A stretch of 64,000 bases of DNA, from assembly GCF_002284575.1 (NCBI RefSeq), contig NZ_NPKJ01000076.1, positions 75,432-139,431 on the forward strand. The letters are read 5' to 3'. The notes below the pieces were generated by a model. It was not told where the DNA came from. It did not search any database and saw only the letters and a program-made list of their open reading frames with translations. Positions 25,372 through 35,723 of this stretch are shown here, piece by piece (position 1 is the first letter of the stretch; every line of letters starts with the position of its first letter). The DNA comes from Mesorhizobium temperatum. GTDB taxonomy: Bacteria; Pseudomonadota; Alphaproteobacteria; Rhizobiales; Rhizobiaceae. The translations under genes were made by a program, and so were the position numbers.

Positions 25372-25397
25372 AACGGTCAAGATGCCCGGCAGGTTCC
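25372..25397 (-). promoter_or_regulatory. EcfG-type promoter of the small membrane protein gene
   Basis: On the minus strand GGAAC (25397-25393), a 17-nt spacer and CGTT (25375-25372) match the general stress consensus exactly. Transcription would start near 25365, about 90 nt before the ATG at 25273. Confidence 0.6.
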
Positions 25398-25399
25398 CG

Positions 25400-25497
25400 C
25401 TAGAGCGGGATGCGTCCGAATTGAACTGGGCATCCCGCTCTATCTATTTGTTTAGCTGCATTTCTGCGACGCCAAGTGATTCCACTTGGCTGGATGA
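25400..25497. repeat. Palindromic intergenic repeat, copy B
   Basis: A 13-bp perfect stem, TAGAGCGGGATGC (25401-25413) with GCATCCCGCTCTA (25430-25442), is followed by TTTGTTTAGCTGCATTTC and a second 8-bp hairpin GCCAAGTG/CACTTGGC (25471-25490). The order and spacer words match copy A, showing one repeat family. Confidence 0.85.
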
Positions 25498-25525
25498 CCC
25501 TCGAAGCGAATTGGCGACAGGCCTG

Positions 25526-26341
25526 TCAGCCGATGTCTGAAGGCGGCACCTTCTCGCCCTCGCGCTTGGCGCGCCTGGAATAGGCGCGCACGCTGAACGG
25601 CAGGAACAGCAGATAGCCGGCGACGGACGCTGTCAGCGTGTACCAGGGGTAGGTCATCAAAAGCAGGATATAGAGGACGACGCCGAGGATGATCGGCAGC
25701 ACTTTGTCGCCCGGGACTTTCAGGCTCTTGCCGGAATAGACCGGCAGCCGGCTGACCAGCAGGAAGGCGACCAGAACGGTGAAGCAGGCGGCGACGAAGG
25801 CGGCAGGGCGGGACGGCTCCACGCCAAGCCGCAGGAAGTACAGATAAAGCGGCAGCATCACCAGCACTGCACCCGCCGGCGCCGGCACGCCGACGAAATA
25901 CTCGGTTTGCCACTGCGGGCGATCTATTTCTTCGTCGAGCACGTTGAAGCGAGCGAGTCTCAGTCCGCAGGCGATGGTGAACAGGAGCGCGGCAATCCAG
26001 CCAGGCGAGCCGGCCTGGTCGAGCAGGAAGGCATAGAGCACCAGCGCGGGAGCTACGCCGAAATTGACGATGTCGGCCAGCGAATCCATCTGCGCGCCGA
26101 ATTTGGACGTCGCCTTCAGCATCCGCGCCAGGCGGCCATCGATGCCGTCGAGGAAGGCGGCGAGCAGCACCATCACCACTGCCGGCTCAAAACGGCCTTC
26201 GAAGCCGAAGCGGATGCCGGACAGGCCGGCGCAGATGGCGAGCACGGTGACGAGATTGGGCAGCACCATACGCATCGGGATTTCATGGATGCGCGGACCG
26301 CCGCTGCCATGCGCCTCGAATTTCTTGAACGGCGCGCCCAC
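25526..26341 (-). CDS. pssA: CDP-diacylglycerol--serine O-phosphatidyltransferase
   Basis: A 271-aa membrane enzyme that makes phosphatidylserine from CDP-diacylglycerol and serine. The CDP-alcohol phosphotransferase motif is complete (LDGIDGRLARMLKATSKFG, then AQMDSLAD). About eight hydrophobic helices follow. The start is GTG at 26341, 3 nt after the psd stop, so the two genes are an operon making phosphatidylethanolamine. Confidence 0.94.
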   Translation of the reverse strand: MGAPFKKFEAHGSGGPRIHEIPMRMVLPNLVTVLAICAGLSGIRFGFEGRFEPAVVMVLLAAFLDGIDGRLARMLKATSKFGAQMDSLADIVNFGVAPALVLYAFLLDQAGSPGWIAALLFTIACGLRLARFNVLDEEIDRPQWQTEYFVGVPAPAGAVLVMLPLYLYFLRLGVEPSRPAAFVAACFTVLVAFLLVSRLPVYSGKSLKVPGDKVLPIILGVVLYILLLMTYPWYTLTASVAGYLLFLPFSVRAYSRRAKREGEKVPPSDIG

Positions 26342-26344
26342 GGC

Positions 26345-27043
26345 TCAGGACACCCGCACGAGCGGCGTTGCGGCAATGCCGCCGAATTCGGCCAGTATGG
26401 TTTCACCACCGACCGCGGTCTGGCCGACGGCGACACGCGGTGTTGCGGTCGACGGCAGGAATACGTCGACGCGCGAGCCGAAGCGGATCAGCCCGAAGCG
26501 CTCGCCGATGCCGATCGTGCCGCCGGTCTCGGCCCAGCAGACGATGCGCCGCGCCACCAGGCCGGCGATCTGCACCGCGGCCACCGTGCCGTTGGGGCTG
26601 TCGATGACCAGGCCGTTGCGCTCGTTGTCGGCGCTCGCCTTGTCGAGTGCGGCGTTGAGGAACTGGCCCGGGCGATGCTCGATCCTGGTGATGCGGCCGC
26701 GCACCGGCGCCCGGTTTACGTGGCAGGAAAAGACGTCCATGAACACCGAGATGCGGGTCATCTCGCCGCCGCCGAGGCCAAGTTCGCGCGGCGGCACGGC
26801 CGGACCGACCGCCGTGATGATACCGTCGGCCGGGCTCACCACCAGCCGGTCATCGACAGGCGTGACGCGCTCGGGATCGCGGAAAAAATAGACGCACCAG
26901 GCCGTCAGGATCAGGCAGATCCAGAACAGGATCGAAGAGAAATAGCCGAGGAAAAGCGTCACCGCTGCGAAGGCGGCGATAAACGGATAGCCTTCGCGAT
27001 GGATCGGAACGAACGTTTTCTTGATCGTGTCGACGAGGTCCAT
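26345..27043 (-). CDS. psd: Phosphatidylserine decarboxylase proenzyme
   Basis: A 232-aa proenzyme that decarboxylates phosphatidylserine to phosphatidylethanolamine. Two N-terminal helices (~20-58) are followed by the catalytic part (VVSPADGIITAVG, FMDVFSCHVNRAPVRG). Self-cleavage to form the pyruvoyl group is expected at the Gly-Ser of IRFGSRVDVFLP, as in the short Psd type. The ATG at 27043 gives the usual N-terminus MDLVDTIKKTF. pssA follows directly. Confidence 0.95.
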   Translation of the reverse strand: MDLVDTIKKTFVPIHREGYPFIAAFAAVTLFLGYFSSILFWICLILTAWCVYFFRDPERVTPVDDRLVVSPADGIITAVGPAVPPRELGLGGGEMTRISVFMDVFSCHVNRAPVRGRITRIEHRPGQFLNAALDKASADNERNGLVIDSPNGTVAAVQIAGLVARRIVCWAETGGTIGIGERFGLIRFGSRVDVFLPSTATPRVAVGQTAVGGETILAEFGGIAATPLVRVS

Positions 27044-27282
27044 GGAATGGAAACAGCCTAGTTTCAGGTCCGGCCTCAATAGCGGAAACACCCTGTGGCC
27101 GCAACGCAACAATGTGGGAAAGCCGGTTCGGCGGCGGTTGCGTTGTGCATATTGGAACCGATCCGGCCTTTGCGAAAAAACCGTCGCAGTTGTCGGCGCG
27201 CGGCATCCTCGCCCGTCCTTGGTGAGAGGCGCTTTATATCGGCCGAGTGGGGCGCCTACGGCACGAAACCTGGGAGCCCGCA

Positions 27283-28155
27283 ATGCTGTCGCAGAAATTA
27301 GCAGCCAAAGAAGCAAATGTCGTGATGAACGGTCTGGCGTTCGGCGAGTCGCCGCGCTGGCATGATGGCAGGCTTTGGTTCTGCAACTGGGGAACCGGCC
27401 AGATCATCGCCGTCGATGCCGACGGCAATAGTGAGGTCATGCTCACCGTGCCGGCCACCCTGCCCTATTCGATCGACTGGCTGCCGGACGGTCGCCTGGT
27501 CGTCGTCTGCGGGCGTGAGGGGCTGGTGTTGCGGCAAGAAGCAGACGGTACGCTGGCCACCCACGCCGATCTGCGGGGTTTTTCAACGAGCCCTTGGAAC
27601 GAGATCGTCGTCGACGGGCGCGGCAACATCTACATCAATGGCGGTGGGCCGGCGCCGGCTCCCGGCCAGCATTTCGGCCCCGGCACCATCGTGCTGATTG
27701 CGCCGGACGGGTCAGTGCGGCAGGTGGCGGACAAGATCGCCTTCGCCAACGGGATGGCGATTACGCCTGACAACAAAACGTTGATCGTCGCTGAATCCCA
27801 CGCCAACAGGCTAACCGCCTTCGACATCGCCGCCGATGGCAGCCTTGCCAATCGGCGGCGATGGGCCGACCTCGGCAACGGCTTTCCAGACGGCATCTGC
27901 CTCGATGCCGAAGGCGCGGTCTGGTATGCCGACGTGCCCAACCGGCACTGCGTGCGGGTAGCCGAAGGCGGCGCAATGCTCCAGAGCGTCGATGCCGATC
28001 GCGGCTGCTTTGCCTGCATGCTCGGCGGCGCCGACGGCAAGACCCTGTTCATCGTCGCCGCCGAATGGCGCGGCTTCGAACACATGATCAGCGATGCCCG
28101 CACCGGCCAGGTGCTAAGCGTCGAGGCACCGGCACCGGGTGCCGGCTGGCCGTAG
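27283..28155 (+). CDS. SMP-30/gluconolactonase-type beta-propeller protein
   Basis: A 290-aa six-bladed beta-propeller. Metal-ligand motifs of the SMP-30 family are visible: FGESPRWHDGRLWFCNW (Glu), WNEIVVDGRGNIYIN (Asn), FANGMAITPDNKTLIVAES (Asn), and FPDGICLDAEGAVWYAD (Asp). Family members hydrolyse sugar lactones. The ATG at 27283 follows a weak ribosome site; an ATG 12 codons earlier is open. It is divergent from psd-pssA. Confidence 0.87.
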   Translation: MLSQKLAAKEANVVMNGLAFGESPRWHDGRLWFCNWGTGQIIAVDADGNSEVMLTVPATLPYSIDWLPDGRLVVVCGREGLVLRQEADGTLATHADLRGFSTSPWNEIVVDGRGNIYINGGGPAPAPGQHFGPGTIVLIAPDGSVRQVADKIAFANGMAITPDNKTLIVAESHANRLTAFDIAADGSLANRRRWADLGNGFPDGICLDAEGAVWYADVPNRHCVRVAEGGAMLQSVDADRGCFACMLGGADGKTLFIVAAEWRGFEHMISDARTGQVLSVEAPAPGAGWP

Positions 28156-28160
28156 AGAGC

Positions 28161-28508
28161 CTACACGCCGGGAATCCGCTGATAGTTGGCGATGTCGACC
28201 CTGACGCCGAGTCGGGCGATCGTCTCTTTTGGATCGAAGCCCCTGCGCTCATGCTCGGCCTTAACGATCGGCACGACCCTGTCTATGGCCGCCTGCCCTT
28301 CCCATTCGACTATGGTGACGAGGTTGAATTCGCCAGGGCCTGAGGATTGCTCGAGCAGAAAATCCTGGACGAACCCTTGCTGCCGGCGCAGCAATTCATG
28401 CGTCATCCGGACCTTGACAAGGATCTCCTCACGGGCGTTGGCCGGAACGACAAACTTGTCCACCCTGAACACACTGCTGCCATTAACTGCCTGATTTATC
28501 TCACTCAT
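28161..28508 (-). CDS. Antibiotic biosynthesis monooxygenase-like (ABM/dimeric alpha-beta barrel) protein
   Basis: A 115-aa protein with the ABM fold pattern: a first strand (VFRVDKFVVPANAREEILVKV), a helix, and FNLVTIVEWEGQAAIDRVVPIV. Such proteins act as small dimeric oxygenases or stress proteins on unknown substrates. The ATG at 28508 is chosen; an ATG 10 codons earlier also exists. Its stop is 5 nt from the stop of the convergent SMP-30 gene. Confidence 0.72.
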   Translation of the reverse strand: MSEINQAVNGSSVFRVDKFVVPANAREEILVKVRMTHELLRRQQGFVQDFLLEQSSGPGEFNLVTIVEWEGQAAIDRVVPIVKAEHERRGFDPKETIARLGVRVDIANYQRIPGV

Positions 28509-28596
28509 ATCGATTGTCTCTGTTTTTGAACGACACATCTTCTGCGATCCAAAACGGTCTACAATCTCAACTTAAGTTGAGGTCAAGCACGAATTT

Positions 28597-30483
<1,887 letters not shown>

Positions 30484-30518
30484 TTTTTTTCGCCTTTTTT
30501 CTTATGTCTTACTGCTTG

Positions 30519-30578
30519 ACCGTGATCTTTTCCGAAAACCGGCTTCCAACGCGGTCCTTCGGTTCGGGATCATGGTCT
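30519..30578. repeat. Palindromic intergenic repeat, copy E
   Basis: GACCGTGATC at 30519 and GATCATGGTC ending at 30578 form an imperfect palindrome enclosing TTTTCCGAAAACCGG. The core TGATCTTTTCCGAAA also occurs in copy F (62261). The element lies between the arsR-type gene and the ABC gene and its edge overlaps the TAG stop of the regulator. Confidence 0.75.
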
Positions 30579-30903
30579 AGCGGCCGGTGCAGCACGAATT
30601 GACGAGCGCGGCCAGCGATGCGGAAACATCGGCGAGCGCATCGCTGTCGACTTCATAGCGCGAGCGTTGCCGGTCCGGCTCGTAGCGGACGAGCCCGGCG
30701 TCGACCAATATTTTCAGGTGCTGCGAAACGGTGGACTGCGCCAGGTCGAGATGGTCGACGACCTCGCGGCAGCAGCAGGAGCGGCTGGCCGACAGATGCC
30801 TGAGGATCTCGATCCGGGCCGGATGCGAAAGCGCGGCGAGCTTCGCGGCGACGGACTGGCTGTCTGCGAAGCCGCAGGTCTTCTCGATTAGGGGAGCGTT
30901 CAT
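30577..30903 (-). CDS. ArsR/SmtB family metalloregulator
   Basis: A 108-aa winged-helix repressor (AALSHPARIEILRHLS, then STVSQHLKILVDAGLV). It has three adjacent cysteines in SRSCCCREVVDHL at the helix position used for metal or arsenic sensing in ArsR, plus a C-terminal NSCC pair. A 31-nt palindrome covers the start codon and would let it repress itself and the downstream ABC gene. No normal Shine-Dalgarno is visible, so the mRNA may be leaderless. Confidence 0.9.
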   Translation of the reverse strand: MNAPLIEKTCGFADSQSVAAKLAALSHPARIEILRHLSASRSCCCREVVDHLDLAQSTVSQHLKILVDAGLVRYEPDRQRSRYEVDSDALADVSASLAALVNSCCTGR

Positions 30904-30928
30904 CGTCTATCGGCGATAGACGATGAAC
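30898..30928. promoter_or_regulatory. 31-nt perfect palindrome over the arsR-type start codon (probable operator)
   Basis: Two 15-bp arms (GTTCATCGTCTATCG and its complement) are separated by one base. The left arm contains the regulator's ATG and second codon. Size and symmetry fit a dimeric ArsR-family operator. Binding is inferred, not shown. Confidence 0.7.
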
Positions 30929-30966
30929 TAACTTTCCGCAAGAGGCCGGAAAGGAGAAAAGGATTT

Positions 30967-32316
30967 CTAGTCGGCCTTCGTCGGGGCCGTCGTCATCTGA
31001 TTGCCTATCGCCTTGAGGTTGGCGGCTTCGCCTTCCTGCGATTTTTCCGGGACCTTGAACACCTGCCCCGGCCAGATGCGGTCGGGATTCCTGATCTGAT
31101 CCTGATTGGCGAGGTAGATGGTCGAGTAGCGCACGCCTTGGCCATAGACCCGCCGCGAGATCTGCCACAGCGTATCGTGGCGGCGGATAATAACGGTGCT
31201 GTCGGCGTGTTCGAGCTTCGGCGCCGCGGTCTCGGGAATTTCAGCCGATGCGGCGGGTGGAGCAGGCGCGGTCGCGCCAGCGGCGGGGGATGGCGTGGCA
31301 GGCTTCTGCTCGGCGGGCGCCACGGCGGCGACCGACTCGCCCGGCTCGCGCTCGAACGGCACGGCGGCGCGGGCCACCACCTTGACCCCGTCGGCATCGA
31401 GTGCGTCGACATGGATGGTGTAGGTGCCGACTGGAATGTTGCGCGTCGCCTCGACCAGGAAGTGGCCGTCGGGCGAAGTTTTCGCGTCGCCGAGCAAGAT
31501 ATCGTTGGCATAGGCGCGCACCTTGCGGCCGGGATCGGCGAGTCCGGCGACGAAGATCTTGTTGCCGTCGATCTCGATCGCTTCGACGACGATCTTTGGC
31601 CCTGCAGCTGGTGTTGCCGGTGCGACCGGCACGTCCGGAGCCGGCGCGGGGACAGCTTCGACAGTGGCCGGCGCCGTGGCGGCAGCGGGGTCCCCGGCAG
31701 CCGGAGCGGCCGCCTTGTCGCCGGCAGGGCCTTCAGGCTTCTTCTCTGGTGTAGGAACGGTGAGCAATTCCGAGGGCTTGCCCGGCTCCTCGATCATCGC
31801 CAGCACCTGGCCAGCAGGGCTCTGGGGAATCGAGACGACGGCTGTCTGCGCTGAGGGGGTTACGACATTGCCCGTCATTGAACGCAGCGCGATCGTGTAA
31901 TCGCCGGGTTTCAGCGGATCGTCGAGAACGATGGCAAAAGCGCCATCGGCACCGGCGATCGTCGAGCCGAGAACCGTTGAGCCGTTGAGAATCTCGACCT
32001 TGGCGTTGGGTGCGGCGTTGCCGGCGACGACGATAGAGCCCTTGATTTCGACCCGAACGATATCGAAGGTCGGCGCGATCGCATCGGCCGTGGCCGGCGC
32101 TGCCGGTGCCATCGGATCTGTGGCCGGCGCGGGCGGAAGCGGTCCATCGGTCCCCGGCTCGGTCGGGTTCTCCACCGGGGGCGCCAGCGATGCCACTTCC
32201 GCCGGTGGCGCGCGATTGAGATATGGGTCGAGCGCGCCCGACACATAGGCGGTTCCCGCCGCGGCGACGGAGCCGCCGACGGCGAACAAAAGCGCCTTCA
32301 ATGGATTAATCGTCAT
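30967..32316 (-). CDS. LysM domain protein with N-terminal anchor and Ig-like repeats
   Basis: A 449-aa envelope protein. A hydrophobic segment at 8-28 anchors or exports it. A Pro/Ala-rich stretch is followed by two Ig-like repeats (~90-150, VRVEIKGSIVVAGNAAPNAKV; ~245-315, VVEAIEIDGNKIFVAGLADPG). A LysM domain (~385-430, HDTLWQISRRVYGQG, ANQDQIRNPDRIWPGQVFKVP) would bind peptidoglycan. This plan is common in rhizobia, and the exact role is unknown. Confidence 0.85.
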   Translation of the reverse strand: MTINPLKALLFAVGGSVAAAGTAYVSGALDPYLNRAPPAEVASLAPPVENPTEPGTDGPLPPAPATDPMAPAAPATADAIAPTFDIVRVEIKGSIVVAGNAAPNAKVEILNGSTVLGSTIAGADGAFAIVLDDPLKPGDYTIALRSMTGNVVTPSAQTAVVSIPQSPAGQVLAMIEEPGKPSELLTVPTPEKKPEGPAGDKAAAPAAGDPAAATAPATVEAVPAPAPDVPVAPATPAAGPKIVVEAIEIDGNKIFVAGLADPGRKVRAYANDILLGDAKTSPDGHFLVEATRNIPVGTYTIHVDALDADGVKVVARAAVPFEREPGESVAAVAPAEQKPATPSPAAGATAPAPPAASAEIPETAAPKLEHADSTVIIRRHDTLWQISRRVYGQGVRYSTIYLANQDQIRNPDRIWPGQVFKVPEKSQEGEAANLKAIGNQMTTAPTKAD

Positions 32317-32366
32317 ATTTCCCTGCCCTTAGCCACCTAATGCCGGTCTAGCCTGTTTTGCCCAAA

Positions 32367-32419
32367 CCGACAAGAAAAAGGGGCCGACAAGAATAAAGGG
32401 GCCGACAAGAAAAAAGGGG
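32367..32419 (+). repeat. Three tandem copies of a 17-18-nt unit
   Basis: CCGACAAGAAAAAGGGG occurs three times in a row (starts 32367, 32384, 32402) with small changes in the A run. It lies between the divergent LysM and LOG genes, just before the LOG start, and could have arisen by slippage. Effects on expression are unknown. Confidence 0.8.
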
Positions 32420-32462
32420 CCCGGGCTTGACCGCGAATAAAGACCCAATCACCAATCATCTC

Positions 32463-33074
32463 ATGAACACGATTCGATCCATCTGCGTCTATTGCGGCTC
32501 GTCTCCAGGCCGCGATGAAACCTATGCCAAGGCCGGACACCTGCTTGGGCGTTCGATCGCCAAGTCCGGGCTGCGTCTGATCTATGGCGGCGGCACCAGG
32601 GGCATCATGGGAGCCGTTGCCGAAGGGGCGTTGCGGGCTGGCGGCAAGGTGACGGGCATCATTCCGCGCTTCCTGATCAACAGGGAGGCCACCGAAACCG
32701 CACTTAACCGGCTCGACGAGCTCGTGATCACCGATAACATGCACGAGCGCAAACATACGATGTTCGAGAAATCCGACGCCTTTGTGGCGCTGCCGGGCGG
32801 CATCGGCACGGTCGAGGAAATCATCGAGATCATGACTTGGGGCCAGCTCGGCCATCATCGCAAGCCGATCGTCTTCGGCAACGTTGGGGGATTCTGGGAT
32901 CCGATGCTGGCGCTGCTCGACCATATGATGGCCGAAGGCTTCATCCACACCGCGCAGCGGGTCAAGCCGCTAGTGGTCGACGATCCGGAAGCGATCGTCG
33001 CCGCCATCATGGTCGCCGGATCATCGGTCGACGCACCGACCGAAGGTGTGCAGTCGGTAATCGACAAGCTTTAG
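32463..33074 (+). CDS. LOG family protein (cytokinin riboside 5'-monophosphate phosphoribohydrolase-like)
   Basis: A 203-aa Rossmann-like protein with the LOG signature PGGIGTVEE preceded by the conserved MHERKHTMFEKSDAFVALPGG. LOG enzymes release free cytokinin bases or cleave nucleotide monophosphates. In rhizobia the role is probably nucleotide salvage or plant-signal related. The ATG at 32463 gives the normal N-terminus MNTIRSICVYCGSS; a TTG at 32427 is also open. Confidence 0.92.
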   Translation: MNTIRSICVYCGSSPGRDETYAKAGHLLGRSIAKSGLRLIYGGGTRGIMGAVAEGALRAGGKVTGIIPRFLINREATETALNRLDELVITDNMHERKHTMFEKSDAFVALPGGIGTVEEIIEIMTWGQLGHHRKPIVFGNVGGFWDPMLALLDHMMAEGFIHTAQRVKPLVVDDPEAIVAAIMVAGSSVDAPTEGVQSVIDKL

Positions 33075-33155
33075 GGGAGTAAGGCAGTAGGGCAGTAAGG
33101 CAGTAAGTAGTGAAATTGCCGTGCTCATGACATGAAGCGCTATCCTACTCCCCTA
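33072..33155. repeat. Short tandem repeats and inverted repeat between convergent genes
   Basis: After the LOG gene, GGCAGTAA-like 8-mers repeat four times (33082-33108). TAGGGGAGTA (33072-33081) is inverted as TACTCCCCTA (33146-33155), with the right arm inside the 3' end of the convergent gene. It could act as a bidirectional transcription end, though there is no T run. Confidence 0.6.
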
Positions 33156-34498
33156 CTCCCCCCGCAAGTCGGCGACTTGCCCGGCTGACCCGCCAGATGA
33201 CATTGCCGACGTCGTCGGCGACGAGCAGTGCGCCGGTCTGATCGATGGCAACGCCGACCGGACGGCCCATCGCCTTGCCATCACGCCCGACGAAGCCAGT
33301 GAGCACATCTTTCGGGGGACCGCTCGGTTTACCACCGCGGAACGGCACGAAGATCACCTTGTAGCCGCTGAACACGCTTCTGTTCCACGAGCCGTGCTGG
33401 CCGACGAAGGCGCCGTTGCCGTAGGCCGGACCGAGCGACGCGCCTTTGGAGAAGGTCAGTCCCAGCGAGGCGGTATGGGAACCCAGCGCATAATCGGGCT
33501 TGACTGCCCTCGCCACGAGATCGGGGCGCTGCGGCTTGACGCGTTCGTCGACGTTCTGTCCGAAGTAGCTGTAGGGCCAGCCGTAGAAAGCGCCGTCACG
33601 AACCGAGGTCATATAATCCGGCACAAGATCGTCGCCGATCTCGTCACGCTCGTTCACGGCGACCCAAAGCTCGCCAGTTTCAGGGTTCCAGGACAGCCCG
33701 TTCGGGTTGCGCAGCCCTGACGCGAAGACCCGGGTGCGGCGGGTCGACCGGTCCACTTCAAGGACGGCGGCACGGTTCTTCTCGGCGGCCATGCCGTTTT
33801 CTCCAACGTTACTGTTGGAGCCGACGGTGACATAGAGCTTGCGTCCATCCGGACTTGCGATCACATCCTTGGTCCAATGATGGTTGAGATCTCCGGCCGG
33901 CAAGTCGATGATCTTTTCCGGCGGCGCGGCGACTCGGGTCTGGCCTTTGGAGTAGGAGAAAGCGACGAGCGCGTCGGTATTCGCGACATAGAGCTTGCCT
34001 TTGGAAAGCGTCATACCGAAGGGTGAATTGAGGCCATCTGCGAACGTCCTGCGCACATCCGCAATGCCGTCGCCATTGGTGTCGCGCAGGAGCGTGATGC
34101 GGTTGGCGCTTTTGGTCGCGGCCCCGGCGCGCTTCATAGCGAGGTCCATGAAGACTTTTCTAAGGCTGAAGCCTTCGTCATGCTTGGCAGGGGCATTGGT
34201 TTCGGCAACCAACACGTCGCCGTTCGGAAGCACGTGCAGCCAGCGCGGATGGTCGAGGCCGGTGGCGAAGGCATTCGCCGTCAGCCCCTCCGCCGGGGTC
34301 GGCATACCACCTTTCTGCCAGCCTTTCGCCTCGGCGATGTTGACGGTCGGGATCAGCGTCGGTCTTGGTTTCGGTAAAGTGGGGTTGGGGCCATATCCGG
34401 GTTATTACCCCCGTTTTCTGCGCCGAAAAGCCAGCGCAGCTCGCCATGAGGGCTCCCAATACCGCTATGAGTACGCTTCGTTGGAAGCCGGCATGCAT
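33145..34498 (-). pseudogene. PQQ-type glucose/sorbosone dehydrogenase-like lipoprotein, frameshifted near its N-terminus
   Basis: From the ATG at 34498 (GGAGGA upstream) the frame encodes a lipoprotein signal (MHAGFQRSVLIAVLGALMASC). It then shifts at the GGG run 34399-34401. Removing one G joins AQKTGVIT to GYGPNPTLPKPRPTLIP and then TVNIAEAKGW, the normal N-terminal region of this family. The rest is an intact six-bladed propeller (FATGLDHPRWLHVLPNGDVLVAETN, GLRNPNGLSWNPETGELW, FVGQHGSWNR). The 386-aa remainder from 34305 lacks the export signal. Error or true inactivation cannot be told here. Confidence 0.8.
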
Positions 34499-34712
34499 CG
34501 GACGTCCTCCGCATGGATTTGCGTCGTGCTCTTTGTCTAAACGCAAGTCAACGGGGTATTCTTCCAAATTGCCTCCAAACAGCGGCGTTCGTAGGCGCCT
34601 CGGATGACAGTCAAGGTGTCAAGAAACCGTCACACGAAACCGGGAGCGCCCGTGCTAGGAATCACCGGCCGCCGCCGCGCGGCGTTGTTTTCAAAAAGCT
34701 GGCGAAGCGACC

Positions 34713-35714
34713 ATGAACATCGCTCTCAACCCGGAAGGCACCGACCTGTCGCCGTACCTGCCCGACGAGCACGGGCTGTTCTTCATCTATCACTTCACCG
34801 CCGAAGGCACGCGGACCAAAGACCCGGCCGACGCACACTGGACATGGCGCAGCTACCAGCTTTCCGACATGCGCGCGCGCCACGAGATCGCTGCCGAGCC
34901 GGCTTTGCCGCCGCCGGTGCGCGATGCCTTCCTGTCGGCCGGCCATGGCTGCCATATCGACCTCGAGGGCGACTGGCTCTACGGCGATCTGCCGGACCTG
35001 CGCCACGACTATTCGGCGGAGGCGCGCGGGCTCGGCCATTTCTGCTTCGCTTTCAACGACACGACGCTGATCGGCGGCCGCAAGCAGCCGCTACGGTCGG
35101 TCGACAATGTCCGCAAGGCGATTGACAACGGGTCGCGCAAATTCCGCTCTCCCGCCGAACTGATCGAGGCTGTCATGGGCCAGTCGCTCGACGGCATGGC
35201 GACGGAACTCGGTAGCCTTGGCGACGCACTCGACGGCATTGAGGACCGCATCGTCTGCGATGCATGGCACAGTGAGCGGCAGGCGCTGGTCGATGCACGC
35301 CGGCAACTGGTGGTGATCCACCGGCAGATGGCGACGTTAACCACTTTGTTCCGCCATCTCGACCATTCGCATCGCAACGATTTGCCTGATCCAATCAACG
35401 ACATGGCGGCGCGGCTTTCGCACCGCGCCCATACATTGCATCACGACGGCGAGCAGTTGCAGGCGCGCGCCCGGCTCTTGCAGGACGAGTTGATGGCCAA
35501 GCTGACGACGCAATCGAACCAGTTGCTCTACATGCTGTCGGTGATGACCGCGGTGCTGTTGCCGATGACGATCATCTCGAGCCTGTTCGGCATGAATGTC
35601 GGCGGCCTGCCGCTGGTCGACACGCCGGCGGGCTTCTGGGTGGCGTCGGCGATATCGCTGGCAGTCGCCGCGGTCGTCTACCTGTTCGTCAGGCGGCTCG
35701 GTCGAGGGATATAG
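34713..35714 (+). CDS. CorA/ZntB family divalent cation transporter
   Basis: A 333-aa protein with a long cytoplasmic N-terminal domain and two C-terminal helices (~272-292 and ~305-325). The family motif GMN follows the first helix (SSLFGMNVGGLPLVDTPAGFW). The VGG/LPL context resembles ZntB, which moves zinc, more than CorA, which moves magnesium. The gene stands alone, convergent with the GST gene 9 nt away. Confidence 0.88.
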   Translation: MNIALNPEGTDLSPYLPDEHGLFFIYHFTAEGTRTKDPADAHWTWRSYQLSDMRARHEIAAEPALPPPVRDAFLSAGHGCHIDLEGDWLYGDLPDLRHDYSAEARGLGHFCFAFNDTTLIGGRKQPLRSVDNVRKAIDNGSRKFRSPAELIEAVMGQSLDGMATELGSLGDALDGIEDRIVCDAWHSERQALVDARRQLVVIHRQMATLTTLFRHLDHSHRNDLPDPINDMAARLSHRAHTLHHDGEQLQARARLLQDELMAKLTTQSNQLLYMLSVMTAVLLPMTIISSLFGMNVGGLPLVDTPAGFWVASAISLAVAAVVYLFVRRLGRGI

Positions 35715-35723
35715 CGGCAACCG

